The notes under the pieces were generated by a model that saw only the letters and a list, made by a program, of their open reading frames with translations, made no database searches and had not been told where the DNA came from. Made by a program: the position numbers and the translations under genes. Shown here one piece after another: positions 1-9,400 of a stretch of DNA of 64,000 nt (positions are counted from its first letter, which is position 1; each line of letters begins with the position of its first letter). Source of the stretch: Pseudomonadota bacterium (GTDB lineage Bacteria; Pseudomonadota; Alphaproteobacteria; Rhodospirillales; Magnetospirillaceae). The stretch spans positions 48,595 to 112,594 of the forward strand of contig JAJZVW010000011.1 of the NCBI GenBank assembly GCA_021847015.1, written 5' to 3'.

Positions 1-2
1 CC

Positions 3-203
3 GGAACGAAGATCCTCAATATTGAGCCTATGTGCCTGGTCGGATGCTGGTTTGCCCCGCTGGCGGCGCGGCTCGGCCTGGAACTGTACTCCCTACCGGC
101 CGTTGCGGTCCCCCACTTCTTAAAGCCCGAGTCCCGGAACAGCGCCGATCTCGCCGTCAGCCAGCCCGACCTGGAGTTTGCCCTGTCCGTCATCGGCGCC
201 TGA
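3..203 (+). CDS. C-terminal end of an unidentified CDS, 5' end outside the window
   Basis: An open frame enters from the left edge and ends at a TGA at 201-203, giving 66 residues with strongly GC-rich third codon positions, as in the genes nearby. The peptide contains a Cys/Trp-rich hydrophobic stretch (LVGCWFAPLAARLGLELY) and looks like real protein, but I do not recognise the family. Its last 84 bases overlap the 3' end of the convergent glycosyltransferase on the minus strand, so one of the two C-termini may be misread. The overlap lowers confidence. Confidence 0.38.
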   Translation, partial: GTKILNIEPMCLVGCWFAPLAARLGLELYSLPAVAVPHFLKPESRNSADLAVSQPDLEFALSVIGA

Positions 204-1943
204 CCTTGCCACGGACGCAGCCACCCGCTCGTAAAAGCGCAGCAGCCGGGGACTATTGGAATCCATTGTGTAGCCTGCGGCCACGCCCGTCCGGAGACGG
301 GCGGTTTCCACAAGCCGGGCTAGCCGCTCGGCACCGCCGGGCGCGAGGAAATCCTCGAAATCCAACCAGGTCCCGTAGCGCCGGCCGATAAAGCGCTGCA
401 ACCGCCGCCATCGCCGTTCGCCGACGATGACCAAGCCGGCGGCGATGTAATCGGATTGGCGGGCGGAGCCGCAGGCGTACAGGCTGGCGCTCTTCTGGTA
501 GCAGGGGTCGCGTATGTCCAACAGCCCGACGTCATACCCGGCCAGCGCCTCGACCAGGGCGTCAGGGGCCAGGCAATCTTGCACCGTCACCCGCGCCTCT
601 CCCGTCGGCAAGCGCAGCAGCCCGGCATAGGCCTGCTCCTTGTGTCCAGCGACGAAGAAGTGGGCGAAGATGTGGACATCCACTCCGCGCTCAAGGAACG
701 CCGTGACGACAAGATCGTATCCAACCGTTCCCCACTCGTCCCCCGTGTGCAGATTTCCCGAACTGGCGGCACGCAGGCGGTGCGACGACCGCGCCCTCCG
801 CTCGGGAACATGATCCACGTATTCCGGAAACCAGAGGACAAGTTCCGCTTTTCGCCATCCGTTGGCCCGGACGGCATGACGGTATTGAAGGTCGCGGCAA
901 CACAGGGCGTCCGCGGACGCAAGGCCCTCCCGCTGCCACTCCAGCATGGTGGTTCTGTGGTGCTCCATCATTCCCGCGAAAACGTCGCAGACGTCGAAGA
1001 TCACCGGTCCGGGCTTGTGCCGCAGGAACATCATGGCGAGGTCGTCGGCGTTGAAGGAGAATACGTGGAAGGCGAGCGGGGTCAATGTGACCGCGTACCG
1101 CAGCGCCTCCCAGCAATCGGCGAATTGATGGCTGCGAGTAAATGAACCCTCCACTGGAAAATGGGGAGCATGGTTATAAATGAGGACAACCTCGATTCCC
1201 CGCCGCATCAGCGCCCGGGATAATTTCTGCTCGCGCGCCCGCGGCAAACTTGAAACAAAAACGACCTGTTCGCGATCGCGTCCCCAACGCGACCGGGCAT
1301 CGGCGGCGGCATGGGAGATATGTCGTTGCTCGGGCGTATGCCCGGCGATCCGCCAATCGGCTTGGCGGTCCGCCACATTCTCGGACTTTCTCCATGTCGC
1401 CCTGGCTTCCTTGGCGCGACCGCACGATGCCAGGGTGCTGGACAGAGCGGCCAGTGGCGCCGCCGCCTCGGGGTGGCGTTCGACCAGCCTTTCCAAAAAG
1501 GCGATCAGATTCTCCCGCCATCCCAAATCGAACAGAATTCGGGCCGCGCCCACCACGACATCCAATCGGTCAGGCGCCGCCTCCGCGGCCCTTGTCAAAA
1601 ATTCCTGGCCGGCCTCCCCATGCCCCCGAATTACGGCAATCTGGCCTTTCAGCAGAAACCCATCTCCGGCGGCGTCACCGGCGGCAACCAGTCGATCGGC
1701 TAGCCGATCCGCTTGCCGCAACAGGCCGGCGGCCTTTTCCTCAGCGTTCCTGAGCCATCCCAAGCCCATCTCGACAAGGACATTTTCCTCAGAACCGGAA
1801 CTTCCGGAACTTGTCCGAAGAGCCTGCATCCTCCCCAGTATCACTTGCCCCTGCCGATAGAGGCCGACCGCCTCGGCATACGCACCTTTCGCCTGGGAAA
1901 GACAAGAGGCAAGGTCGCCAGTACCGCTCTCCGCCGGGCTCAT
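120..1943 (-). CDS. Glycosyltransferase (GT-B/GT4-like) with helical TPR-like N-terminus
   Basis: 607 residues. Residues about 10-200 are Ala/Leu/Arg-rich helical repeats resembling TPR or SEL1-type units (a stretch like GDGFLLKGQIAVIRGHGEAG). From about residue 225 a Rossmann-like glycosyltransferase begins (QVVFVSSLPRAREQKLSRAL), followed by a GT-B core with VIFDVCDVFAG and a C-terminal half containing SDYIAAGLVIVGE. No signal peptide is seen. Its ATG overlaps the stop of the DegT aminotransferase by four bases (ATGA), so it is the last gene of the leftward polysaccharide operon. It probably adds a sugar to a cell-surface glycan; donor and acceptor are unknown. Confidence 0.7.
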   Translation of the reverse strand: MSPAESGTGDLASCLSQAKGAYAEAVGLYRQGQVILGRMQALRTSSGSSGSEENVLVEMGLGWLRNAEEKAAGLLRQADRLADRLVAAGDAAGDGFLLKGQIAVIRGHGEAGQEFLTRAAEAAPDRLDVVVGAARILFDLGWRENLIAFLERLVERHPEAAAPLAALSSTLASCGRAKEARATWRKSENVADRQADWRIAGHTPEQRHISHAAADARSRWGRDREQVVFVSSLPRAREQKLSRALMRRGIEVVLIYNHAPHFPVEGSFTRSHQFADCWEALRYAVTLTPLAFHVFSFNADDLAMMFLRHKPGPVIFDVCDVFAGMMEHHRTTMLEWQREGLASADALCCRDLQYRHAVRANGWRKAELVLWFPEYVDHVPERRARSSHRLRAASSGNLHTGDEWGTVGYDLVVTAFLERGVDVHIFAHFFVAGHKEQAYAGLLRLPTGEARVTVQDCLAPDALVEALAGYDVGLLDIRDPCYQKSASLYACGSARQSDYIAAGLVIVGERRWRRLQRFIGRRYGTWLDFEDFLAPGGAERLARLVETARLRTGVAAGYTMDSNSPRLLRFYERVAASVARSGADDGQGKLQVGLADGEIGAVPGLGL

Positions 1944-3175
1944 GCTTCGTCCGTGCGCTCGGGGATGGACGGATAGTCACCTGCCCCCCAGAAACCGCTC
2001 TCCACCTTGACAATGGCGTTGACGACATCCTCCGCTTCCTGGCGGCCGTAACGTTCGTTGACGAAAAGATTGAACGACCGGTCGCGCGTGTCGTCCGCAT
2101 TGGGGGTGCGACAGGGCTGCTTCACATAAGGCCGCGCATATTCCCAAGAGCTGACGACGCAGCCGTAATGGGCGCCGAGATCGATGCCCTCCGCCTGCAA
2201 CGCTGTGGCAAAATCCTGCTTGGAGCAGGCAAGCTTGGCCGTATCCACGAAAATCGGAAAGTAGAACGGCGAAAAGCCGGAATGAAAATTGTAGGGTTGG
2301 CAGGCGCGCGAGCGAACCCGAAGGCCTTTCGTCAACAGCGACAAAAAGGCGTTGCGACGGTCGATGGCGTCCCGCAAGCGGCCCAGCGAGGCGATGCCGA
2401 TGGCGCACGACAATTCGTCGGTGTTGAAATTCAGCGCCGGGAACAACGCATGGCCCGGATTACGCAAATCCAGGTCGGATCGCCATACCGGCTTTCCCCG
2501 ATCCGCATGGGCCAGCGCCTGACGGTGCAGATCCAGATCACGGCTGTAGACGATGCCGCCGCTGCCGCCCGAATGCAGACTCTTGCGGTACATGGTGGAG
2601 AAGGCCGCGATATCGCCGAAACCGCCCACCTTGCGCCCGGCCCATACGGCACCGGGGGCCTGACTGCAATCCTCCACGACCTTGATGCCCCGCCGGTGGG
2701 CGGCTTCGACCAGACGGTCGATCTCCAGCGGTTCGCCGGCGGCATGCACCGCGAATACGGCGCTGGTATTCGGCCCCACCCGTTCCAAAAATTGGTCCAC
2801 GCCCATGTTGTAGCTGCCTGGGGCCGCATCGGCGACGACCGGCCGTAGCCCGAGATGCAGGATCGCGTTCAGTGGACCGCTGTCGGTAACCGGCGACAGA
2901 ATGACCTCGCTGCCCTTGGGAAGGTCGAGCGCGGCCAGCGCGATAAAGCAGGCGGCCGTGCCGGTGGCGACGGCATCGGCGTAACCGCCCTCCATGAACT
3001 CGGTAAAAGCCCCGCACAGCCTCTGCTCGAACACGCCCTCGTAGGGCGGATCCTGATTGCGGCTCCGATAATAGGCGACCGCCTCGTTGAGCATCGCGAC
3101 TTCGGCGTCGCCGAACGCCTCGCGTGTCGGCATGGGGCTAGAGCGCACCGGCGCACCGCCATGGATTGCAAGCAA
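1940..3175 (-). CDS. DegT/DnrJ/EryC1/StrS family PLP-dependent sugar aminotransferase
   Basis: 411 residues from a TTG start at 3175, preceded by GGGAGG at good spacing and giving the family-typical N-terminus LAIHGGAPVR; an in-frame GTG at 3223 would add 16 poor residues. The fold-type I pattern is present: a Gly/Thr cofactor-phosphate loop (ATGTAACFIAL), VVEDCSQAPGA with the pyridoxal-binding Asp, and FSTMYRKSLHSGGSGG with the Schiff-base Lys. The family transaminates nucleotide-linked 3- or 4-keto sugars using Glu or Gln. The adjacent GNAT gene suggests the amine is then N-acetylated. Substrate unknown. Confidence 0.88.
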   Translation of the reverse strand: MLAIHGGAPVRSSPMPTREAFGDAEVAMLNEAVAYYRSRNQDPPYEGVFEQRLCGAFTEFMEGGYADAVATGTAACFIALAALDLPKGSEVILSPVTDSGPLNAILHLGLRPVVADAAPGSYNMGVDQFLERVGPNTSAVFAVHAAGEPLEIDRLVEAAHRRGIKVVEDCSQAPGAVWAGRKVGGFGDIAAFSTMYRKSLHSGGSGGIVYSRDLDLHRQALAHADRGKPVWRSDLDLRNPGHALFPALNFNTDELSCAIGIASLGRLRDAIDRRNAFLSLLTKGLRVRSRACQPYNFHSGFSPFYFPIFVDTAKLACSKQDFATALQAEGIDLGAHYGCVVSSWEYARPYVKQPCRTPNADDTRDRSFNLFVNERYGRQEAEDVVNAIVKVESGFWGAGDYPSIPERTDEA

Positions 3176-3243
3176 GATCGTCCTCCCTTCACCGCTGCGG
3201 GATCGTGTCCCGGCGACCGCCACGGGCCGCCGCGAATCCTGCC

Positions 3244-3882
3244 TCAGCCCCTTTCATGTTCCATAACGATATCGAAACGGTCGATCCGCTGCGTCGAGGG
3301 GGCCGGCAGGAACTCGACCTGCCCTGGGCTCTCCACCCGAATGAGCGGCGCGATGGAGCGCACGCGGAAACCGCTGCGATAATAGAGAGTGATGGCTGGA
3401 AGGTTGTCGAGAAACGTCCTCAGCCACAGCCGGCTGACGCCCAGCGTGCCGTAGGCCCAGTCGATCAGCACGCGGCAGGCGTCCCCCATCACGCCCTTGC
3501 GTGCCTGCTTGTCGCCGCGGATCACGTTATCGAATTCGCAGGAGCCGGCTGCAAAGTCGAAATTGGACAAACCGACATGGCCGACAAGCGGCGAGTCGTT
3601 CTCGCGGATCATCATGAGAATCCGATCCGGTCGCTCGATCAACTGCGCCCGGCCCCAGGCCACAGTGCCCTCAACGGTGATTTTCTGATGGCGGGGAAAT
3701 CCCACGAGATTGTTTTGCCGCCAATCGGCCAGCATGGCGACGTTGCCGGAATCCTCCAAAAAATCGGCGGTCACCGGGAACAAGCGCAACGCCCCGCTCC
3801 CCAATCCCTCGGAACCGAATGGTCCACGCTTCAGGCTGCCGAGTTGGCGCGTCACGCGCTCCTGAAAGGTTTGCCCGCTCAT
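3244..3882 (-). CDS. GNAT family N-acetyltransferase
   Basis: 212 residues. The ATG at 3882 overlaps the stop of the upstream radical SAM gene as ATGA, so I prefer it to the in-frame ATG at 3918. A GNAT core is visible: ILMMIRENDSPLVGHVGLSNFD (beta-4), a degraded acyl-CoA loop (GDKQARKGVMGDACRVLIDWA) and RLWLRTFLDNLPAITLYYRSGF, where the final Asn/Tyr-rich segment is typical of the RimJ/FlmH-like branch. Next to a DegT aminotransferase this is most simply a nucleotide-aminosugar N-acetyltransferase using acetyl-CoA. That role rests on context. Confidence 0.8.
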   Translation of the reverse strand: MSGQTFQERVTRQLGSLKRGPFGSEGLGSGALRLFPVTADFLEDSGNVAMLADWRQNNLVGFPRHQKITVEGTVAWGRAQLIERPDRILMMIRENDSPLVGHVGLSNFDFAAGSCEFDNVIRGDKQARKGVMGDACRVLIDWAYGTLGVSRLWLRTFLDNLPAITLYYRSGFRVRSIAPLIRVESPGQVEFLPAPSTQRIDRFDIVMEHERG

Positions 3883-5036
3883 GGCCCGCCCCGCCCGGAT
3901 TTGTAGCACCACCGGCACTTGTCCGGGATGTCGCCGTCACGATGGGCTTGGCGAAAGGCCGCATACTCGCGGCCGGTCCAGCGCCCAGTGAAGCTGTCCG
4001 CTCTCCCCTGCCCGATTTCCAGAACATCGGGATTGCCGACGATGCAGCAGGGCACAACCCGCAAATCCGAAGCCACATAGGCGCGCTCGAACGGCCACGG
4101 GCAAAGCGTTCGCGGGGAACTGGCGTCATAGGCCGCGGCCATCGCCCAGAATGCCACTCGCACTCCCAGTTCACGGCCGCGCTCGACCATCCGCTCGGCC
4201 AGATCGAAATCGAAACCGGACCCTACCGACACCGCGTCGTTGCGCGCCCTCCATTTGTCCTGGCCCCAGGAGGTCAGGTCCAGCGAAAAGACCTGCGTCT
4301 TGAAGCCGAGATCGGCGGCATGTTCCACGAGATTGAAAAGCTGTGGGTAATTGGTCTTCTGCACCACCGTCCACATCTTGGTGCGAACGACGCCGAGCGA
4401 ATCGCAATAGCGGTTGACCAGCCGGCAATTCTCCATCACCCGCTCGTAGACCGCCCCCTTGGAAATAGTCTCGAAGGTTTCCTTGTCGCAGGCGTCTATC
4501 GAAATCTGAAGTTCATTTATGCCGGAGTCGATGATCTTGCGCGCGTTGTCCTTCAGGTGGAGCAACGAGGCGTTGGACACTGTTCGGACCCAGATGTGGC
4601 GCTCCCGAGCGTAGCGGACCATCGCGTGGAAGACGTCCCCGCCCAGCAAAGGTTCGCCCATGCCGTGCAGTTTGATCTCGATCAGGCCATACTGCTCGTC
4701 GATGAGCCGCTTGAATTCATCAAGGGTCATGTCCCCGGCGCGCCTGCCCTTGGGCCATTCGCTGACCTGGCACATGCTACAGCGGAAATTACAGCGGCTG
4801 ACGTTTTCGATATCCAGGCGGATCGGCAGGAAATCCGGCTCGACCTCGCGCCGGTCGCTTGCCAGATAGCGTTCATAATTGGCGCGGCAGCGCGGGTCAT
4901 GGCTAAGGCGCAGGGCGATTTCCCGCTCGTAAGTGCCGCGATCCGGGACGTATTCGGGCTGCGGCAACCTTGCGAACGCGGCGCGAATTCGCGCATCGCT
5001 TTCGCTGGTGCTGGCGGGGGCCCTTGACCGCGGCAT
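3879..5036 (-). CDS. Radical SAM protein with C-terminal SPASM-like cysteine cluster
   Basis: 385 residues. The radical SAM cluster motif CNFRCSMC (CxxxCxxC) lies near residue 70 after DIENVSR, followed by the GMGEP element near residue 110 and ISIDACDKETF near 170. The C-terminus carries further cysteines (CPWPF, VVPCC, CRWCYKSG) matching a SPASM/twitch auxiliary-cluster region. Such enzymes cleave SAM to a 5'-deoxyadenosyl radical. The substrate is unknown, but the SDR, aminotransferase and acetyltransferase neighbours suggest a carbohydrate. A 124-base gap rich in A/T (5037-5160) separates it from the upstream SDR, so an internal promoter is possible. Confidence 0.88.
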   Translation of the reverse strand: MPRSRAPASTSESDARIRAAFARLPQPEYVPDRGTYEREIALRLSHDPRCRANYERYLASDRREVEPDFLPIRLDIENVSRCNFRCSMCQVSEWPKGRRAGDMTLDEFKRLIDEQYGLIEIKLHGMGEPLLGGDVFHAMVRYARERHIWVRTVSNASLLHLKDNARKIIDSGINELQISIDACDKETFETISKGAVYERVMENCRLVNRYCDSLGVVRTKMWTVVQKTNYPQLFNLVEHAADLGFKTQVFSLDLTSWGQDKWRARNDAVSVGSGFDFDLAERMVERGRELGVRVAFWAMAAAYDASSPRTLCPWPFERAYVASDLRVVPCCIVGNPDVLEIGQGRADSFTGRWTGREYAAFRQAHRDGDIPDKCRWCYKSGRGGP

Positions 5037-5160
5037 CTAATAATCCTCGCCCTTTCCCGGTGAATACACCAAAGATCACCGTCTTTCTGTTAACAAAGAG
5101 TGTAGGAGCACCGAGCCGGCCGGATTTGTTTGGACACTTTTCTTTTCATCCCTTTGAAAA

Positions 5161-6030
5161 TCAGCGGGGATCGGCCGCGAAGCGGCGGATCGTCGAATCG
5201 ATTTTCATCGGCCGATAACCGAGCAGATTCCGTGCCCTTGTGCTGTCGATGATGAAAGAGGAACGGTCGGAAACGACGTCGCGCACATCCACCCTGCACC
5301 CCAGGGCCATCATCAGGGAACGCACCACCTCGCCCACAGGCATTGCCCCGCCGGCTCCCAACACTACGCGGTCGTGGCCGGCCAGCGGCCTGAGGACGAG
5401 GCCAAGGATCAGTTCGGCAAGGTCTGCCAGATGCACGATATTGTTGTATGGAGCTTCGGCGTTGAAAACCTCCACTGGCCCGCCGGCCAGAATGGAATCC
5501 TTTACCCGCGCCATCCAATTGCGCCGCGCGCCTGGGCCGACCACGGCCGGCAGCCGCAGGACGATCGACGGCAGACCGGAGTAGGCCGCCAGCATCTCCT
5601 CGCCGACCCTCTTGCTCAAGCCGTAGAGATCGGGATCGACCGAAGGCGTCGTTTCATCCACGACGTGCGCCGTCACCGTGCCATAGGCGGACACGGCCGA
5701 AAGAAAAATGAACCTCGGCACGGCCGCCGCCGCTGCCGCTTCGACCAGCCAGCGCATCGCCTCGATGTTGTCGCGGACGATCTGATCAGCCGTTACCCCC
5801 GGCCCCGGTGAGGTGGCGGCGGCATGCACCACCGCACGAATCCCCTTCAACTCATCCCCCAGATCCTCGATGCGCGCGACCAGCCAACGCACCCCCGGAA
5901 TCTCGGGTTGAACCTCGGGACGCCGAAGCATCGCGACTACCGGCACGCCACGCGCCGCCAGAAACGGGACCAGGAACCGGCCGACGACGCCGCCGGCGCC
6001 GGTGATCAGGATGGCGGGGCGAAAATCCAT
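5161..6030 (-). CDS. NAD-dependent epimerase/dehydratase (extended SDR)
   Basis: 289 residues with the N-terminal nucleotide-binding motif TGAGGVVG (GxxGxxG), the active-site region FLSAVSAYG (Ser) and YGLSKRVGEE (YxxxK). LRLPAVVGPGARRNW matches the sugar-nucleotide-binding part of the extended SDR family. It probably epimerises, reduces or dehydrates a nucleotide sugar. The gene lies 12 bases downstream of the flavoprotein gene, in the same leftward operon. Short side-chain loops make the specific reaction unpredictable. Confidence 0.82.
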   Translation of the reverse strand: MDFRPAILITGAGGVVGRFLVPFLAARGVPVVAMLRRPEVQPEIPGVRWLVARIEDLGDELKGIRAVVHAAATSPGPGVTADQIVRDNIEAMRWLVEAAAAAAVPRFIFLSAVSAYGTVTAHVVDETTPSVDPDLYGLSKRVGEEMLAAYSGLPSIVLRLPAVVGPGARRNWMARVKDSILAGGPVEVFNAEAPYNNIVHLADLAELILGLVLRPLAGHDRVVLGAGGAMPVGEVVRSLMMALGCRVDVRDVVSDRSSFIIDSTRARNLLGYRPMKIDSTIRRFAADPR

Positions 6031-6042
6031 CGTCCCCGCGCC

Positions 6043-7155
6043 CTACCGCAGCTTCGCGACGATATCCATGGACTGTTCCAGGCAGTCGTCGATGTCCACT
6101 TCATAGCGGTAACTGCCAGCCCGGCCGATCGAGAACACCCCGTCCGGCATGTCGGCGAAGTAGCGGTCGGCGAGATCGCGGTGCCGCTTGATCGGCAAGG
6201 GATAGAGGCGGCCGTTGTTCGAAGGAATCTCCAGACCCAGGAGGGTCGTCGGCGACTTATGGCCGCGATAGAATTTCTTGTACTCGACGATCCTGGTGAA
6301 GATTTCCTGATTTGGGTAGTAAAGGAAATAAATATTGCTTGGAAGAACCTCCTCGACCGGCAGCACGATCTTGAGGAAGTCCCTGCCGATGAACGGCAGC
6401 TCGCCGTAGGCGTAGTTCATCACCGTGTCGGGCGGGATGGTGTTGACGATGATGTCGAAACTCCGCCGTTCGCCCGCCAGGGTAACCGACTTGTTCGGCA
6501 GATCGTAGGCATCCACCCGTGTGTTCAGCAGCACCTTGGCCGACGCTGTGGCCAGCGCGAAGTAATCGTCATAGCCGTTCGCCGCCTTGGGAAAGGCCGA
6601 GATGGCGATATCCCACGCCTCCCGTGGACCGTCCTTGATCGTCACCCCCTTGGGCGACCAATTGAAGGTGTCGATCTCAGTGTTGTTGCCGACCTGCCAC
6701 ATTTTCGTGGAATAGGTGTTGATATACTTGTCATACAGCGTGCGGCCGACCGACTTGATCCAGAAATCCTCGAAATCGGTGGGAGCGATGTGCGTCGGCC
6801 GTTCCGCCAATTCACGATGGATCTGGTCGCGGTCGGGCATCCGCTCGATGTCGTCCCGATGGATCGGGTAGGAGTAGAAGGCCGCATCGCGCTCCACGTA
6901 AGTCAAAAAGACGTGGTCGGCGCATCGCCTCAGCGGACAATATTTGTCGAGGTAGGCGAAGGCGGCCTCGTTGCGCGTCAGGAAATGGCGCGGTCCGAAC
7001 GTGTAGGGATGCCCGCCCCAATACAGCGTCTTGCAGCCGCCGCCGAGGAAGGGGCCCGCTTCAACGAGCGTGACGTCCCATCCGCCCTCCAATGCCAGCA
7101 TGTGGGCCGTGGAACAGCCGGCGAAGCCGCCACCGATGATGAGTGCTTTCTTCAT
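6043..7155 (-). CDS. UDP-galactopyranose-mutase-like FAD protein
   Basis: 370 residues. The N-terminal FAD motif is KKALIIGGGFAGCSTAHML, and the family-typical segments GGCKTLYWGGHPYTFGPRHF, YSYPIHRDD and TYSTKMWQVG follow. The C-terminus has FSIGRAGSYRYEVDIDDCLEQS, like the flavin-contacting GRLGxYxYxDMD element of Glf. UGM isomerises UDP-galactopyranose to the furanose form. This protein keeps the overall order of motifs but diverges in several, so it may act on another UDP- or GDP-hexopyranose. It implies a furanose residue in the glycan made by this locus. Confidence 0.78.
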   Translation of the reverse strand: MKKALIIGGGFAGCSTAHMLALEGGWDVTLVEAGPFLGGGCKTLYWGGHPYTFGPRHFLTRNEAAFAYLDKYCPLRRCADHVFLTYVERDAAFYSYPIHRDDIERMPDRDQIHRELAERPTHIAPTDFEDFWIKSVGRTLYDKYINTYSTKMWQVGNNTEIDTFNWSPKGVTIKDGPREAWDIAISAFPKAANGYDDYFALATASAKVLLNTRVDAYDLPNKSVTLAGERRSFDIIVNTIPPDTVMNYAYGELPFIGRDFLKIVLPVEEVLPSNIYFLYYPNQEIFTRIVEYKKFYRGHKSPTTLLGLEIPSNNGRLYPLPIKRHRDLADRYFADMPDGVFSIGRAGSYRYEVDIDDCLEQSMDIVAKLR

Positions 7156-7215
7156 TGGCGTCCTATATGTCCAAGGGGAACGTCGCGGGAGGGATGGTCG
7201 TCATGCCAAAAGCGG

Positions 7216-8238
7216 TCACGACGCGGCGGCGGCAGCGCGGTCGCGGGCGACGTCGTCCCGCGGGGTGCTGACGTCGGGAAGACTTCCTACCTTTCGCATC
7301 ATCTCCTCCACCGCCGAAAAGACTTGGCCGACCGGGATCAGCGGCATGCAAGGCTTCCCCTTTTGACAATCGCGCGCCCGGCATGGCTGGCAGCCGGCGG
7401 TTCCGGCGGACTTCAGCTTGACCAGTTGCGGATCGTCGGGAATATCGGTGTGGGACGTCGGCCCGAAGAGGGCGACGACGGGCTTGCGCAACGCTTCGGC
7501 GATATGCATGCCGAGGGAATCCGTCGTCACCAGCACCCGGCAGCTACCGACCCAATCGATGTATTTTTCGATCTCGTCGACATTGTCCTGCTCGGGTTGC
7601 CACGTCACCGACAACCCGCTGCGCTCGCAACGGGCCGCCAGTTCCTTCCATGAGTCCGACGGCCAGCCCTTGAGGGGGAACTTGTTTCCGATCCGGTAGT
7701 TCAGGCCGATGTCGAAGGCCGGCGGATTCGCGGGATAATGCCCGAGGAGGCAGCGCTCACCCTTCCAGGTTTCCCCCATCATCTCGAACAGGACCTGCGA
7801 CCAGTTGCGCCCCAAGCGTTGCTTGAACTGGGGGTCGTTGGCGATCCAGAAGGCCTCCTCGGATTGGAGATGCCCAGCCGTCTCGTCGTTGCGGGGGTCG
7901 AAGCGGAAGCCGAAACGCTGCCAGCCCGGGATGCTGTCCGCGAGGGCGCACAGGCCCGGGTCCTTCTCCAGGTTGATGATAATGTCGTAGTAGCCCCGCA
8001 TCAGTTGGAACGGGGTGAAAGGGTTGACCTTGATGACCCGGTGGATATGCGTGTTGCCGCGAAGGAGCGGCCATGCCTGGCCGTCGGTCAGCCAGGTGAC
8101 GTGGTAGCGGTGCGCCGGGAACAGGTGCAGCAGGACGGTGGTCCGCAGCACGTCGCCCAGGCTGACGGTGCCGCTGACGTCGGGGTCCAGGGTCTCGCTG
8201 TATCCGGTTTTGATGATCAGGACCTTCTGCACGTCCAT
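7216..8238 (-). CDS. Glycosyltransferase family 9 (heptosyltransferase-like)
   Basis: 340 residues. It begins KVLIIKTGYSETLDPDVSG, with SLGDVLRTTVLLHLF matching the GDxxxxT region of GT9 enzymes, and has the late motif VTTDSLGMHIAEALRKPVVALFGPT, where the acceptor/donor loop sits. A Cys-rich tail (GCQPCRARDCQKGKPC) resembles the CxPC...CxxxxxxC tail of many GT9 members. GT9 enzymes transfer ADP- or other nucleotide-linked heptoses to lipopolysaccharide core or related glycans. The gene is 13 bases from the upstream radical SAM gene. Confidence 0.82.
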   Translation of the reverse strand: MDVQKVLIIKTGYSETLDPDVSGTVSLGDVLRTTVLLHLFPAHRYHVTWLTDGQAWPLLRGNTHIHRVIKVNPFTPFQLMRGYYDIIINLEKDPGLCALADSIPGWQRFGFRFDPRNDETAGHLQSEEAFWIANDPQFKQRLGRNWSQVLFEMMGETWKGERCLLGHYPANPPAFDIGLNYRIGNKFPLKGWPSDSWKELAARCERSGLSVTWQPEQDNVDEIEKYIDWVGSCRVLVTTDSLGMHIAEALRKPVVALFGPTSHTDIPDDPQLVKLKSAGTAGCQPCRARDCQKGKPCMPLIPVGQVFSAVEEMMRKVGSLPDVSTPRDDVARDRAAAAAS

Positions 8239-8251
8239 CGGCGGGCTCCCG

Positions 8252-9400
8252 TCAAGCGTTCAGGGTATGGGCGGCGATGATGCCGTACGACCGCAGGCGC
8301 TCGCTTCGCTCGGCGGGAATTCGCTCCAGCACGCTCTCGGGGAAGACGATGTCGCGGATCTCGACGGAGGTGTGGGCCAACCCGGCATCCTCAAGGGATT
8401 GGAAACGGTTGTTCTTCACCTTGGTGTCGCAGCCGATGCAGCGGCCGTAGCGGTCGCAGGGATGCCAGTCGCGCAATGCCGCCAGCGTGAAAGCCGGGTC
8501 CAGGATGTGGCCGACGGGGCGTAAGGCCAATCCCGCGAGGCTCTCCTCGTCGACGGCGAAATCACGCGCCGACAGGCGGTCGAACGCCTCGCCCGACCCA
8601 CCGTTCATCCAGGTTTCGTAAAGGAAATGATGGCACGGCCAAACGAACCCCAAGGGATCGATCAAAAGCTCCGTAGTACGGCACTGACAGGATAGCCCCG
8701 TAGGCCAGTGCCCTCCGGCGACCAGGTCGATCGAGAACGGATATTTATACGTGCCGTGCAGGACACCCTCATGGAGGCCGAGGAATTCCTTGGTCTCGAA
8801 CGCCACCCGCTTGGCGGCGGCCCGCGCCGCGTCCTCGCACGCGCCGAGGTTGCCGGGGTGGGCGACCATGTAGATGCCCACGTCGCTGCTGCGCTTGTCG
8901 GGTCCCACCCGGAAGCCGAGGTCGCGCAGCGCCTCGCAGCGGTCGAGCAGCGTATCGATTCCCCTTCCCCAGACGCGGTCCATCTCGGGCGGATGATAGC
9001 TGACGCGGATGCTGGGATAAGGGGCATCGCGGCGAAGTTTGTCCACTTGCCCGTCCAGGCAGCGCTTCATCCGCCCGGGCGGCAGCGCCAGGTTGGTCAA
9101 CAGGTCGAAGCTGGCGTCCACGTTCGCCAAGAGGCCGCCGAGGCCGAGGCCGCGCCCGTAGAGGGTCGGCTCGCCGCCTTGCAGGGTGATCGGCAGGTCG
9201 GGGGGCAGGCGCAGCCGGTTGAGCGCACGCACCCATAATTCCGGCGCCATTTCGGTCCGCCCCATGGCATCGCGCCCGCCCGCCTGGCCGGGATCGTTGA
9301 TGCAGTAGGAGCAGTTGAGATTGCAGCCGAAGGTCAGGAAAACGCCGATGTAATTGACATCGCTCGGCAGCGAAAGCTTCGGCAGTTCCGGCGTGCTCAT
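8252..9400 (-). CDS. Radical SAM protein
   Basis: 382 residues from the ATG at 9400, which has GAGGGA seven bases upstream; a longer frame to 9514 lacks such a site. The cluster motif is FGCNLNCSYC (CxxxCxxC), followed by TLQGGEPTLYG, the GGE element that contacts SAM. Later cysteines (CRTTE, WPCHHF, CDRYGRCIGCD) suggest a SPASM-like auxiliary region. It is the first gene of the leftward polysaccharide operon and diverges from the rightward operon across 9401-9675. Substrate unknown. It is a different subfamily from the two other radical SAM proteins in the locus. Confidence 0.86.
   Translation of the reverse strand: MSTPELPKLSLPSDVNYIGVFLTFGCNLNCSYCINDPGQAGGRDAMGRTEMAPELWVRALNRLRLPPDLPITLQGGEPTLYGRGLGLGGLLANVDASFDLLTNLALPPGRMKRCLDGQVDKLRRDAPYPSIRVSYHPPEMDRVWGRGIDTLLDRCEALRDLGFRVGPDKRSSDVGIYMVAHPGNLGACEDAARAAAKRVAFETKEFLGLHEGVLHGTYKYPFSIDLVAGGHWPTGLSCQCRTTELLIDPLGFVWPCHHFLYETWMNGGSGEAFDRLSARDFAVDEESLAGLALRPVGHILDPAFTLAALRDWHPCDRYGRCIGCDTKVKNNRFQSLEDAGLAHTSVEIRDIVFPESVLERIPAERSERLRSYGIIAAHTLNA

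Noticed and set aside
5824..7653. 609-residue plus-strand frame over the flavoprotein and GT9 genes
   Set aside because: It is a shadow of two well-supported minus-strand genes, and no motif is recognised.
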